From positions 33,667,679 to 33,731,678 of the forward strand of contig NC_087065.1 in assembly GCF_963678635.1 (NCBI RefSeq): a stretch of 64,000 nucleotides of DNA, given 5' to 3'. Shown here piece after piece: positions 33,701 through 44,556 of this stretch (the first letter of the stretch is position 1; each line of letters opens with the position of its first letter). This DNA is from Symsagittifera roscoffensis (Eukaryota; Xenacoelomorpha; Acoela; Convolutidae). A model generated the notes under the pieces. It saw only the letters and a program-made list of their open reading frames with translations, did not search any database and was not told the origin of the DNA. The translations under genes and the position numbers were made by a program.

Positions 33701-36700
33701 TATTTTCTAGTGTTTGTTTGATTATTACAGTAGCGAACTTTAGTGAGGTAGTGTTTTAGTACGACTATTCTTTTCTAACCACCCAAGTCGCAAATTTTGG
33801 TGCCAATTTCTGGGCACTTAACAGCTTTTTAATATCATGTGCTTTGAAGTTCGATTAGTAATAAGTTAACACAGTTGATACCTTTCTCATTGTTCAAATG
33901 AACCGAAAAAGCTGTTTGTTTCAATATTTGTTTGAATTAGAAATTTTTCAACTCAATATATCTCGCAATGTTTTTGAAATACTCAATTTATAGAAAATAT
34001 ATCTTAATGTTTATCAATTTTTCACATGCAATCCTAGCGCGGATGCCTTCAGTTTGTTGTATTCCAAATTATTACATGCCAAATTGTGTCTATTTGTAAT
34101 TGTTGCCACTTTTGCTGCATAGCATTGGCGATTTGTTAGCATATGTAGCTGTTTTATCCGTGACTATTGTTTGTCGGTTGTGAAGTGGCTGAGCAGGCAG
34201 GGCGTGAGATTTCATATTTCGTTAGTCGCAGGTTCGAATCCGATACGCAGCAACGTTTTACTTATTCGAGCCTTATTTCTCTTTTTTTTTCACTTTATAA
34301 AGCTGTTTTTTGTCGTGTTTTTGCTATTATTTGCGAAGCGCAGCCTCGGCTCTGTGTAAAATTGTTTGGCTCTAATACGTTTCGAAGCAAAATTTTTATG
34401 AATGATCCAAAGAACAAACGCCGAAAATCAAAAATGATAGTTTTTAATTTTTTTTTTAGTTTTCACCTCTGTGTATCCAAATCTGAAATGAAACTGACAG
34501 TCAAGTTTTTAGACTAGAATTACGCCTTTTCGTTATAGAATGCTATTACCAACCAGGAGGTTTTTGAGTGATCTTTGTAAAAATGATTTTGACCTTTCAA
34601 TTTCAATGCGGAACCTGATGTAAGCTTTCTAAATAATATCCGAATTTTAATTTTGAATTTCAAACTGATGCGATTTCGAATTCAAAGTTTAAAAGGATAT
34701 GACAGTAATGTTTACACTCAAAGATTGGAACTTCAATTGTGGTCCCTGACAGCAGCCGATCCAATCAATGTTTTTTTTGTGCAATGTTTTTTTAATGAAA
34801 ATTGGATAAATTGGGCTAATTTTGTTTGCCTAAAACGAACATAGCCTTCATTATATGAAAACAATTCCATATTTGATTCCAATTCATTTTTCCATTTTTA
34901 TTGCGACACTGGGTATATCACTTCTAATTGCGCCACTGCGTATATCAATTCTAATTGCGTCACTGGGTATATCATGTCTCATTTTGGAACTCACTCCACA
35001 AGGACACTCAGCTCTCGTTTTTTGTTTTTGCTTTGTAATGCTATAAGCTCATGATGATGCAATCATCTATTTAGCAATTTCTATGCAGTGAGAAAATTTA
35101 AGCGTTGCGAGAAGCATTTTTTAAATTTAAAAAATTATTTTAAAAAAAAAGTTAATATGGTCCATGTATGTAAGCTGACTTTTGAAGACCATGTTTTAAA
35201 TCATGCTCGTTAACTTAAGAATTTTTACAGTTGAGGAAATACATTGATTGCTGAACTGCTTCAACTTTGAGCTCAGGATTTTTATTTTTGTAGCTAAAAG
35301 CTTCATTACCCTTGCTATAAGCAAGGGTAATGCAATCGGTTACTAGACTTTTTCCCCTTAAATGATTTTGTTCACAGGATCTCCAGTTTTAATATCATGT
35401 GCTTTGAAGTTCGATTAGTAATAAGTTAACACAGTTGATACCTTTCTCATTGTTCAAATGAACCGAAAAAGCTGTTTGTTTCAATGTTTGTTTGAATTAG
35501 AAATTTTTCAACTCAATATATCTCGCAATGTTTTTGAAATACTCAATTTATAGAAAATATATCTTTATGTTTATCAATTTTTCACATGCAATCCTAGCGC
35601 GGATGCCTTCAGTTTGTTGTATTCCAAATTATTACATGCCAAATTGTGTCTATTTGTAATTGTTGCCACTTTTGCTGCATAGCATTGGCGATTTGTTAGC
35701 ATATGTAGCTGTTTTATCCGTGACTATTGTTTGTCGGTTGTGAAGTGGCTGAGCAGGCAGGGCGTGAGATTTCATATTTCGTTAGTCGCAGGTTCGAATC
35801 CGATACGCAGCAACGTTTTACTTATTCGAGGCTTATTTCTCTTTTTTTTCACTTTATAAAGCTGTTTTTGTCGTGTTTTTGCTATTATTTGCGAAGCGCA
35901 GCCTCGGCTCTGTGTAAAATTGTTTGGCTCTAATACATTTCGAAGCAAAATTTTTATGAATGATCCAAAGAACAAGCGCCGAAAATCAAAAATGATAGTT
36001 TTTAATTTTTTTTTTAGTTTTCACCTCTGTGTATCCAAATCTGAAATGAAACTGACAGTCAAGTTTTTAGACTAGAATTACGGTTTTTGAGTGATCTTTG
36101 TAAAAATGATTTTGACCTTTCAATTTCAATGCGGAACCTGATGTAAGCTTTCTAAATAATATCCGAATTTTAATTTTGAATTTCAAACTGATGCGATTTC
36201 GAATTCAAAGTTTAAAAGGATATGACAGTAATGTTTACACTCAAAGATTGGAACTTCAATTGTGGTCCCTGACAGCAGCCGATCCAATCAATGTTTTTTT
36301 TGTGCAATGTTTTTTTAATGAAAATTGGATAAATTGGGCTAATTTTGTTTGCCTAAAACGAACATAGCCTTCATTATATGAAAACAATTCCATATTTGAT
36401 TCCAATTCATTTTTCCATTTTTATTGCGACACTGGGTATATCACTTCTAATTGCGCCACTGCGTATATCAATTCTAATTGCGTCACTGGGTATATCATGT
36501 CTCATTTTGGAACTCACTCCACAAGGACACTCAGCTCTCGTTTTTTGTTTTTGCTTTGTAATGCTATAAGCTCATGATGATGCAATCATCTATTTAGCAA
36601 TTTCTATGCAGTGAGAAAATTTAAGCGTTGCGAGAAGCATTTTTTAAATTTAAAAAATTATTTTAAAAAAAAAGTTAATATGGTCCATGTATGTAAGCTG

Positions 36701-39700
36701 ACTTTTGAAGACCATGTTTTAAATCATGCTCGTTAACTTAAGAATTTTTACAGTTGAGGAAATACATTGATTGCTGAACTGCTTCAACTTTGAGCTCAGG
36801 ATTTTTATTTTTGTAGCTAAAAGCTTCATTACCCTTGCTATAAGCAAGGGTAATGCAATCGGTTACTAGACTTTTTCCCCTTAAATGATTTTGTTCACAG
36901 GATCTCCAGTTTTAAGATTTCCTTTTCCAATGTCTCCAACTTACACTTCAGCACAAGTTTGCCATGTTGCATTGTTAACAGCTGGTCTAGAGCTACTGGA
37001 GTGATACTGGGCCCTTATATGCAACAATTTTCAAAAAATCTATTGATTATTTTAGTCGGCTTTTTCGATTTCGTCCCATTTTTTTCCGGCTTTTTTGCCG
37101 TGTGCTTTGTTTTTTTAAATCTTTTTGGTGAATTCTCTATTATTCTTTTTTTCTTCATTTTCAAAAGAGTAATTATTGTTTTTGGTTTTCTGGTTTTTAT
37201 ACACGACAAAATTGCGTGGAATCAGTTTTTTTTTTTACTTTTTTGTTATTGAGGGTAGAACAATGTTAGATGAAATCGATTGAAGTTGATTATATAGAGT
37301 TAGTTTTTAATTGGGAAAAAAAATTCTGAAAAGTTTTATACATTTCCAGAATTTTTTTTTACAGTTTTCTTTTGTTTGTTTTGTCAGCAAAAAAATGTGA
37401 CTTCTGTCGCACAACATTTAGGAGTGTGGTTCTTTATAGCTGAAAGTTTTGCAAAAAAAATAAATTTTTGTGATTCTATCTTCAATTCTTTTACGGGCGT
37501 TTTTTATTGTTTTTTTTGTGTGTGATTAGCGTACCAATTTCTTATCTGATGTAATTGAATTTTTAATAGGCTTTCAGAATCTTTTCCAATTTTTCTGCAT
37601 GTTACTTTGTGTGGAAATTTGAGTTTTTGTGAGACACTTGGTCAAAACTTTTTCTTCACTTGTTTTGTAATTTTTTGGTAAATTTTTCTTCTAGTATGAT
37701 CTTAGCTTATAACAATTAATGGAAAGAACCTTTTCTTAGCCCCAATGGTTCCTGTAAGATATGCAGTTTGGTTAGTTGCACAATTTTAAGCAATGTTTTT
37801 GAGTGCATTTAGGAACTTTTGGATCTCGATTTTCATACCAAAGATTTTTTTTCGTATCGTTTCCATCTAGTTATGAGAAAGTAAAGCATGTAGTTAGTGT
37901 AGCCCGAATCCTTTTTATGTGTTAGATGATTGAATTGATAATATTGCAAAAAAAATTTCACGCCTGCGATAGCATGCGTTATCAAATCGAACAGGTTTTT
38001 TTGGGTTAACAGCTAGTTTAATAAAATCAGTCGAATCTTTTATGATGCTGCTATACTGCTGCCATGCTCATTTTCATGAAAATTCAAATATAACAACCAC
38101 GTACTAGTTACTACCCATGGTATATCTAGAACTCAAACCATTGTACGTATAATTATAGAGTTTTGTTATTAATTTTCTACTGTTGGTTTTTTGGCTTCAT
38201 AGTTGTTGACTTGAGCGCAGACTCTTATATTGGTCGAGATGGTTTTTTTCGTGTTTTTTTTCCGGAAAATTTCAGGCTCAAATTTATCTTTTCTTGCTTC
38301 AACTTTTAATTTTTTTTCGAGTTGAGTTCTTTTCGTGTGTTCAAAGGAAGGCAAACTCCACTATCAAACAGCAAAAGTGTAAAGGTCACAAAAAACGTTT
38401 TTGATTTTTAATTTCGAAAGTGGAGGTTGATTATCAGATTTCCCAGCGGAACTTAAATGTTACTTATTGATCTAGCAATGTCAAATTGGGTTAATTTTAT
38501 CACAAAATGTCAAGCATAAATTGTCTTAGGAGTTTAAGGTCATCTGTTTTTCTCTTGGAAATTTGGAGGTATTCGAAATTAGAAAGACAGAAAGTCAGTA
38601 TTTTTTCTGTTTACTTGCTTTCATTGATTCATGGCTAAATTTTATCGTAAAAGAATTAAAAGATTAATTTGGTTGATATTGAAGGCTTCCGTATCAATTC
38701 AACAAGCTCCCCTTATCTTATTTTTTTTTTGCTGGAGCTTGATTTTTACACATGCGAGCTCAGTGTATAACTATGACTCTACTTTTTTCCCAACCTAACT
38801 CGCAAATAAAAGAGCTCAATTTGGTGGCTCTTTAGCTATAATCAAGAGCTGTTGCCTTAAAAATTTCAAAGAATCTGTTCTCTGCTTCATTTGTGGCTAG
38901 TATTTGCCGATCGATAAACGTCGGGGCCGAGTAGGAAGATCGTGAGACTCTTTATCTCTAGGTCGCTGGTCCGAATCCGTCGCGCAGAAAAAGTTGAATT
39001 TTTCCACTCCCCTCACATAATTTTCCATTTGTTAGTTTTCTTACGTGTTAATGTGGCTGAATGCGTGATGAATAACAATTGTAGGCCGAAAAAGAGCTCA
39101 AAAGTTATACGAATTTGAGGCTTATTTTTAATTTTTATTTTTTCAATTTATAGAGCTGCTTTTTTGTCGTTTTTTGCTCTAGTGTTTGTCAAGCGCTGCT
39201 TTGCTTCTAAAATAAAACTAAGGCTTCTTGTTTTTTCAAAATTTGAAGATATTTTTTGTGCCGAGCTTTTTGTCTATTTGGAGCTCTCCGTAGTCTCTGT
39301 TCTTATAATAAAGATATAAATCAAAAATGATAAATCAGAGTTTAAAACTAATGTTGTCCAAAAACTATGAAAACATGAGTTTAGACGACAGATATATTTC
39401 ATTAGTTGTGCTCCTCAATCTTAGCGTTTTCCTCAACGCATAATTATTCCGACTTTTGAAGAATGTGCAATATATTTGTGCTCAGTATTTTTTTTTATTT
39501 CTCCACAGAAATTTCGACTTTTAACTCCAAGTTTTGACAGGATTTTTAAAATGTCCTTCAAAATTTTTTGTTGTCTTGAGCTCAAATTCAAAAAGATTTT
39601 TACCTGTGATCACTTTTCGGAAAGTTATAAGGGTTTTAAAATGGCCAACTTGGAACAATTAATTAAAGCGATATATTTCGTGCTATTAACGCGTAAGTTG

Positions 39701-42700
39701 AGATTCAACTGTCTTAATTCTATTTGCAACAACTTTTTGACCGCGCTTTGGTGTATTTAATATTTTGCCATATGCGAAATATATCAATTTGTACTTAACA
39801 TAGCGTGTGGAGGCATGGTTTTCAAAAAATCCCAAAAAAGAATTGAGTTTTTCCATTTTTTTTTATTTCTAATTTTTTTCTTAATTGAACACTACTCTAT
39901 TGACCTTAAAAACACTCGGAACATTTGGGGCTTTGCTGTAATACGATCAGTTTTGCTTACCTTTGCGATAAGCAAGGGTATTGCAATCGATTACTAGACT
40001 TTTTCCGTAAATAATTTTAAGCACAGACTGGTCAAAGGTGTAGGAATTGTAAATTTCAGACATGCTAAATATCAGGCATGCTCAGTTTCTTGACAATTCA
40101 ATTAAAAGTACCTTCATTTAAATAGTTAATAGTTGTAGTCCGTTTCCGGCGTTAGTTTCTTTTCAAATAATTTTCTTGAAATTTTTTTTGATTTTTTTTC
40201 GGATTGGTTTTCTTTTTTTTATTAGTTTTGTCGTTTAATTTCCCGTTTTTTCATTGAGATTTGTTTTGTTTGGTACTGATTTTTCGATTTTTTTGTTATG
40301 CATTGATTTTACCTTAATTTTGATTTTTTTCCAAATGAAAGTTTGTAACTTACCAGATCTGATTTTAAATAATTTTATTTTTATAAGTATTTTTTTTGAT
40401 TAAATGGTTTTAGCTTTTATTTTATGGCATAATGAACTTATAGTGCATTGTTTAGATGGCAAAAATTTTTGTTTGACAACATCAGGTGTGGTTACACTTG
40501 CGAGAGCAAGTGTCTTGAAATCGGGAAAAAGATTCCAGTAAACAACTTTTCGTACACTTTTTCTCAACTTGCTTTCTTATTGAAGCTTTACAATTTCCAG
40601 GTTCATTCTCACTTGACTTTGAGTTAACGCCGTCGCTTTTGTATTCTAAGCTCTGGGGTTCGACTCTCGGCTGGACCTTTTTTTCATAATATATGCACTT
40701 GAAAAAAAAATCGGTAAAGATTGAATTGTTGGACTTCCGTTATTCTGCTAAAATTTTGTCGTCTTAGTTGCCATATCACAAATCTTGTTTATCTTGTATG
40801 AAGCTTTCATTGCAAGTGCAAGTGTTGTTCTATGTAGATTCAGGGAGGTGGACTTGAAACTATTCCAATGTTTTTTAATCAGTTTGTTTTTCGACTCAAC
40901 TGGTGTCTGCTCAAAGATTGTCGGCTTAGTTGCCGCATCACTGATTTTTCTTTTCTTGTACTGCAGGCAACTTCTTTTATAGTTGAAATCATTCTAGTCT
41001 TAGGTGGGTCTTAAAACTGTTAAGGTTTTTTTCTGAAATCATACTTTTTTCTGCTCAACTTTGTCTGCTCAAAGATTGCCAGCTTTATTCCCGCTTCTTA
41101 AGTTTTGCTCCGTTGCTAATTTAATTTTTTAATTTCTGGCATGTTAGTCTAGACAAACGGAAGTTTAATTTTAGGTAGAGCTAGTTTTTTCTACATTTTT
41201 CATTTTTTCGACATGTTTTTATGTTACTGTTTAATCGCAAGTGGTGCGAAGCTGCGCTTCGCCTCTGTGTAAATTTTGTTATCAAATCAAATAAATTAGA
41301 CCCCATCCTGTGTCCAGATTCAATGCATAGGGTTGTCATTACTCATCAAACTGAATCGCGCTCGACATCTATCTCCAATATCCGAATACGAAGTGTCTCG
41401 CTTTTACCCAGACAAGATTTCATTTTTAGTTTATGAAGGTCGATGAATTATCGACATTTTGTTAACGGTTACTTCTACATTAAGCTGGCTTGCAAGTGAC
41501 ACAACATTTTGACTGATAGTTTCTATGCTTTCTCGGTTTCCGTTTACCATAAGCGTTTCTTCTAATCTGATAATCTTCAGATTTTTCCGACAGTTTTCAG
41601 TAGCTGCGCTCCCAAAAAAAAAAGATTTCAGACTGCCGGCAAATTGTTGCTGTTCCATTTCTCGCTTGATATCCGTTATCGGCTGTGACAGATTTTTTCC
41701 CATGACAGATCTCGTCCCATTTTAATTTCAACAGATTTCGTCGTCACATTTCAAAGCGTACACAGATTTCGTCACACAAATTTGTATATGGGATGATTGG
41801 ATATGGTACGAAATCTGTTTAGGACGAAATCAGTTAATTAAATAAGTAGGACGAAATCTGTAGTTGGATGAAATCTGTGCCAATCCCGTCATAATATCGA
41901 TAACTGCTGTTGCAAGGCTGTATGAATTGCTTTATTGACGATGATTTTCACTTCGGTCTGTAGTTGCAACAATATTGTTGGTGGAAAAGTTGATATCATT
42001 TTTCGACATTCACCAAGGTTTTCTGAAATTCTATCAGCTGGAATTTCTTCATTCTGATATTGGCTTTAAATAGCCCAAAGGCTCATGTTATTTTTCTTGA
42101 AGATTGCTTTCTGATATTGAAACCTCATACTAAAAAAGCCAGGTTCCAGCACCACATCATTCTGTTGTTTTTTCCTTTTACCTGTATTCTTTCTTATTTC
42201 TGAAACTATGTATTTAGTTTATCGCAACAATTAGTCCTTTCTTTTGAATTTCTCTTCTTAAATTGTGGAACATTCTGTGCTATTTGCTTGCGCAGCAATA
42301 GTTTTTTTGTTCTTTTTGTTACATACCTGTTTCAATACCTGTTTCAAAAAAGCTATTTGCTTGCGCAGCAATAGTTTTTTTTGTTCTTTTTGTTACATAC
42401 CTGTTTCAATACCTGTTTCAAAAAAGCTATTTGCTTGCGCAGCAATAGTTTTTTTTGTTCTTTTTGTTACATACCTGTTTCAGAGGCACTTAGTACAGTG
42501 GTAAGGCGTTCACTTTGAAATCCTCAGATCGTGTATTCGATCCCATGCCATGGCAATGATAGTGTGTCAGGACAAGCTCTCACTTGACCTCCAGATTCAG
42601 GTCTACCACAACCTGACCAAATTTGGCTGCAAGAGTGGTACCACGTAAAAGTTGTAGACGCAAAAAAAAACGGCCGTGAGTCGCAAAACACAGCTTCGCT

Positions 42701-44556
42701 CAGCAAAAATAACACTGTCTGGAATGTGGGGAGATAATACAAATGGACTATCCTCGACAGGACTGTTAAGGCCTACTGATAGCTCCTCTGCGATTCGCAG
42801 GAACTACAATGATTATTATTAAAGATTTGAGAGACTACAGATTTGAGAGACTAAAGAGGCTTAATTTGTCTGTGAAACTGTACCTCCCAACTTGAACTTA
42901 CGGTTTTCTCAGAAAAAGGATGTTGAAATTAATGGTTATATGATGTTTTTCAAGGTGCTGGTACTCTTGGCTGCAACGTGGCACGCCTACTCTTAGCTTG
43001 GGGTGTGACCAAACTCACTCTGGTGGACAACGGGAGAGTGTCCTATTCGAACCCTGTGCGACAGAGTCTGTTTGTGTTTGAAGATGCCATGGGGGGATCG
43101 ACTTCGAAAGTGGAGGCGGCTGCCAGACAGCTCAAGCGTATCAACCCGAGTTGTGAGGTGGAAGCTTTGGAAATGAGCATTCCCATGCCAGGCCATGCTG
43201 TGGCCCAAATAGAGAAGCAAAAGGTGCGTACAGCAGCTCCACGTTCAACTTTCTGTCGATTACCAAGGATGAAAAGTTAAGCATTCAGCTTTTTAAGATA
43301 CCCGAAAAGCGTCATTGACCCCAATATTAGGAAAAGTTTCATTTCTAGGTGCAACATACTTTGACTCAATTGGATGAATTGGTGGCTGGACACGACTGTA
43401 TCTTCCTTCTCCTGGACAGTAGGGAAGCAAGATGGTTGCCCACAGTACTGGGCAAGTTCCATGGCAAACTAGTCGTCAATGCTGCCCTAGGATTCGATTC
43501 GTACTTGGTGATGAGACATGGAGTGTCAATGGACGGTGAGGTTCAAATTCCTGTTTCCAACTAAGTTGAATAAAATTTGGTCAAAAAGTACATTTGAAGA
43601 TGCTTGAATTGAAGCCCGGCGTAAAAAAGAGAGTTTCTCAGTTGTATTTCCGCAAGCAGCTGTTTTTTCTAACCTTCGTGTCCATCTGTTTTGTCTGCGT
43701 ACAAAGATAGAGGCCAACAATTCTTATTTGAAGTGTTCAATGAACCCTCTTGGAAGATATCACTGGACTGGCTCAGCTCAAAATTGACATCGAGGAGCGT
43801 TTCAGTTCTATCAAAAATATTTTTGTTTAGATGCGAACAGTTGTGCGAATGGTGATTCCACGGTTCCATCTTCCTCTTCGTCTGCTATAGTGAAGAGCAG
43901 TGAACTGGGTTGCTATTTCTGCAGTGACGTGATGGCCCCTGGAGACTCTCTGTCTGACAGGACCCTGGATCAACAGTGCACTGTGACCAGACCAGGCACC
44001 TCCATGATTGCCAGCAGCCTCGCAGTTGAGATGTTCGCCTCATGTGTCTCGAATCAGTTAGGTGACTATTATTATTGTTTTTTCCTTTTGCACCTGATTG
44101 CATAACATTGATTTTCAATTTTTTTGTTAGCTCGAGTTCATTTCGATTTACTGACTCTCAGCACTGCTATTAAATAATAGCATTAGATTCTTAAAATGTT
44201 AATTAGTTGGCTGTCAATTCATCTCAGGTGCCAAGTGTCCTGCAAGTTTGTCTGAATCAGATGAAGGGGCGTGTGATCTTCCACTAGGTCCAGTGCCCCA
44301 CCAAATAAGAGGGTGGCTGTCACAGCAGTATAAGCAGATCACACCATATGTAGAAGCCTATTCTAAGTGTGTGGCTTGTAGTCCATCTGTGTTGTCTGCG
44401 TACAAAGATAGAGACCAACAATTCTTGTTTGAAGTGTTCAATGAACCCTCTTTCTTGGAAGATATCACTGGACTGGCTCAGCTCAAAATTGACATCGAGG
44501 AGGGTTTCGGAGATGACATTATAGCTCTAAGTGACGACGAAGAACAAGACGAATAA
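27753..44556 (+). CDS. ATG7: ATG7, E1-like activating enzyme of autophagy (7 exons)
   Basis: Exons by eye: 27753-27888, 28115-28723, 31867-32133, 42955-43223, 43349-43535, 43831-44061, 44228-44556; all junctions are GT-AG with matching phase and give 675 aa (human 703). ATG7 activates ATG8/LC3 and ATG12 with ATP and passes them to ATG3 and ATG10. The N-terminal domain (1-about 300) begins [19 protein letters not shown] and includes [18 protein letters not shown]. The adenylation domain has [16 protein letters not shown] (ATP loop, G338-x-G-x-x-G), [42 protein letters not shown] and [12 protein letters not shown] with catalytic Cys539. Zinc-type cysteines occur in LGCYFCSD and KCVACSP. The end SDDEEQDE is acidic. 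Introns are 226, 3143, 10821, 125, 295 and 166 bp. AATAAA overlaps the stop codon. Alternative starts upstream were not found. Confidence 0.95.
28724..31866 (+). other. ATG7 intron 2, repeat-bearing
   Basis: Donor ATG/GTTGGT, acceptor TATGTTTTAG/CC. It contains two diverged copies of a roughly 330-bp direct repeat (29230-29560 and 30150-30490: GTTCCGACC, GTGTGTTATAG, CGAGCGAGCAGG, GCCGTCAAAATTTAG versus GCCGTGAAAGTTTAG) and one S4 element ending in the 3' hairpin. The open frames inside have no recognised domains. Confidence 0.6.
30900..31795 (+). repeat. Dispersed repeat S4, copy in ATG7 intron 2
   Basis: Shares GTTCAGTTCATTTCTTTTG, AACAGCAAAAGTGTAAAGGT, CGCGAAAAACGT and CTGTCTGTTGGCTATGTTTT with 38150-38640, 45700-47070 and 61200-61380. 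Ends with the hairpin CGAAG-CTCCA-CTTCG (31772-31786), the same 3' end as S1. Confidence 0.6.
32345..33440. mobile_element. Long foldback element 3 with nested inverted word arrays
   Basis: Outer inverted ends: CCGCACTGGAGTTCCATGG (about 32354) against the reverse complement of CCACGGAACTCCGGTGCGG (about 33413). Inside lie many ATTATAATCC-type words (32440-32600), matched by inverted ones (33205-33310). The centre carries AGTTTAAACCAAACCCCC words (32780-32840) and inverted GGGGTAAA/GGTTAAACTTAAG words (32860-33075). The GC-rich centre contrasts with AT-rich shoulders. No coding capacity and no clear target duplication. It lies in ATG7 intron 3. Confidence 0.7.
33733..34358 (+). repeat. Dispersed repeat S1, copy 4
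   Basis: TGTTTTAGTACGACTATTC start region, hairpin GTGCC-AATTTCTG-GGCAC (33800-33817), body, tRNA-like unit 34176-34250 (GAAGTGGCTGAGCAGGCAGG ... GTCGCAGGTTCGAATCCG, the best B box in the window), and 3' hairpin region GCGAAGCGCAGCCTCGGC (34333-34350). The part from 33827 onward is duplicated in the next unit. Confidence 0.75.
35304..35386 (+). repeat. Hairpin module M (unit 1 of the duplication)
   Basis: The longest stem of the family: CATTACCCTTGC (35304-35315), loop TATAA, GCAAGGGTAATG (35321-35332), then CAATCGGTTACTAGAC and CACAGGATCTCCAG. An identical copy starts at about 36824 in unit 2. Confidence 0.75.
35394..35918 (+). repeat. Dispersed repeat S1, copy 5 (duplicate of copy 4)
   Basis: The same body as copy 4 without its first roughly 95 bp; tRNA-like unit at about 35736-35810 and 3' hairpin region at 35891-35908. 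A duplicate by the tandem event, not an independent insertion. Confidence 0.8.
36916..37959. other. T-rich part of ATG7 intron 3, no feature
   Basis: Long T-runs; the frame at 36959-37252 is Phe-rich translation of T-rich DNA and is not supported. Confidence 0.4.
37960..38640 (+). repeat. M-variant followed by S4 repeat
   Basis: Hairpin ACGCCTGC-GATA-GCATGCGT (37960-37979), then TTTTTTTGGGTTAACAGCTA, alike to 6905-7045. S4 follows from about 38150, with GGAAGGCAAACTCCACTATC, AACAGCAAAAGTGTAAAGGT and GGTTAATTTTATCACAAAAT. The 3' hairpin is absent here. Confidence 0.55.
38745..39210 (+). repeat. Dispersed repeat S1, shortened copy 6
   Basis: 5' inverted ends ACAC/GTGT at 38748-38766; second hairpin AAAGAGC (38809-38815) with GCTCTTT (38827-38833), where both arms differ from copy 1 but pair. 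The tRNA-like unit is at 38917-38985 (GTCGGGGCCGAGTAGGAAGA ... GTCGCTGGTCCGAATCCG). The 3' hairpin is decayed (39190). Confidence 0.7.
39211..39957. other. Part of ATG7 intron 3, no feature
   Basis: AT-rich; nothing recognised. Confidence 0.35.
39958..40045 (+). repeat. Hairpin module M
   Basis: TACCTTTGC (39958-39966), loop GATAA, GCAAGGGTA (39972-39980; one T-G wobble), then CAATCGATTACTAGAC and CCGTAAATAATTTTAAGCAC. Confidence 0.65.
40494..41270 (+). repeat. Dispersed repeat S2, complete-looking copy 3
   Basis: Bounded by 5' hairpin ACACTTGC-GAGA-GCAAGTGT (40494-40513, 8 perfect pairs) and 3' hairpin GCGAAGC-TGC-GCTTCGC (41246-41262) plus CTCTGTGT. The tRNA-like core is at 40615-40675 (GAGTTAACGCCGTCGCTTTT ... 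CTGGGGTTCGACTCTCGG). This copy gives the clearest view of S2 limits, about 780 bp. Confidence 0.7.
41431..42060 (-). pseudogene. LINE ORF1 remnant interrupted by a foldback insertion
   Basis: Minus-strand frame 41703-41431 reads [40 protein letters not shown] and MSIIHRPS, the typical coiled-coil, RRM-like and I..HR pattern of LINE ORF1 proteins. Upstream (42060-41905) another open stretch reads [31 protein letters not shown] and ALQQQLSIL, helical and probably the preceding coiled coil. The two are split by the element at 41705-41879. In ATG7 intron 3, antisense to ATG7. Confidence 0.6.
41705..41879. mobile_element. Word-foldback element 4 (ACAGATTTCGTC)
   Basis: Left side: ACAGATCTCGTC 41705-41716, ACAGATTTCGTC 41731-41742, ACAGATTTCGTC 41762-41773. 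Right side, inverted: ACGAAATCTGT ending 41819, GACGAAATCAGT ending 41834, GACGAAATCTGT ending 41861, GATGAAATCTGT ending 41879. It sits inside a LINE ORF1 remnant, so it looks inserted. Confidence 0.75.
42280..42481 (+). repeat. 72-bp minisatellite, 3 copies
   Basis: Units start GCTATTTGCTTGCGCAGCAA at about 42280, 42353 and 42426, each ending in TACCTGTTTCAATACCTG plus TTTCAAAAAA. The last unit is cut by the tRNA-like head of repeat S3. The frame across 42265-42504 is repeat translation. Confidence 0.9.
42482..42830 (+). repeat. tRNA-derived SINE, family S3, plus-strand copy
   Basis: The head has A box TTAGTACAGTGGTAAGGCG and B box TGTATTCGATCCC (42487-42545). The body has GACAAGCTCTCACTTGACCT, TTCAGGTCTACCACAACCTG and ACGGCCGTGAGTCGC. 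The tail ends GGCCTACTGATAGCTCCTC, GCGATTCGCAGGAACTAC and an ATTATTATT end. Two minus-strand copies occur at 54.7 and 56.6 kb. About 330 bp, typical of a SINE with a conserved centre. Confidence 0.8.
43681..43804 (+). pseudogene. Damaged copy of ATG7 exon 7 inside intron 5
   Basis: Matches 44382-44509 of exon 7 with only a handful of substitutions and a 4-base deletion (ACCCTC-TTGG against ACCCTCTTTCTTGG) that shifts the frame. It lies upstream of exon 6, so it is out of exon order. The copied segment ends in TTTCAG, which would look like an acceptor. It encodes no usable exon. Confidence 0.9.

Larger units (their letters stand above)
33827..36909 (+). repeat. 1.5-kb direct tandem duplication (2 units)
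   Basis: Unit 1 is 33827-35386 and unit 2 is 35387-36909, nearly identical apart from a deletion of about 37 bp in unit 2 (bases 34526-34562 of unit 1) and a few substitutions. Each unit starts with TTTTAA and a third TTTTAA follows at 36910-36915. Each holds S1 (from ATATCATGTGCTTTGAAG) and ends with an M module. The paired frames at 34653/36176 and 34855/36378 are duplicates of non-coding sequence. Recent event. Confidence 0.9.

Noticed and set aside
34653-36569. Duplicated pairs of small coding frames
   Set aside because: They are identical because of the 1.5-kb tandem duplication of repeat DNA and have no domain features.
36959-37252. Phe-rich membrane-like peptide in ATG7 intron 3
   Set aside because: Produced by T-rich DNA; the apparent hydrophobicity is compositional.
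42265-42504. Small plus-strand coding frame
   Set aside because: It is translation of a three-copy 72-bp minisatellite; periodic by construction.
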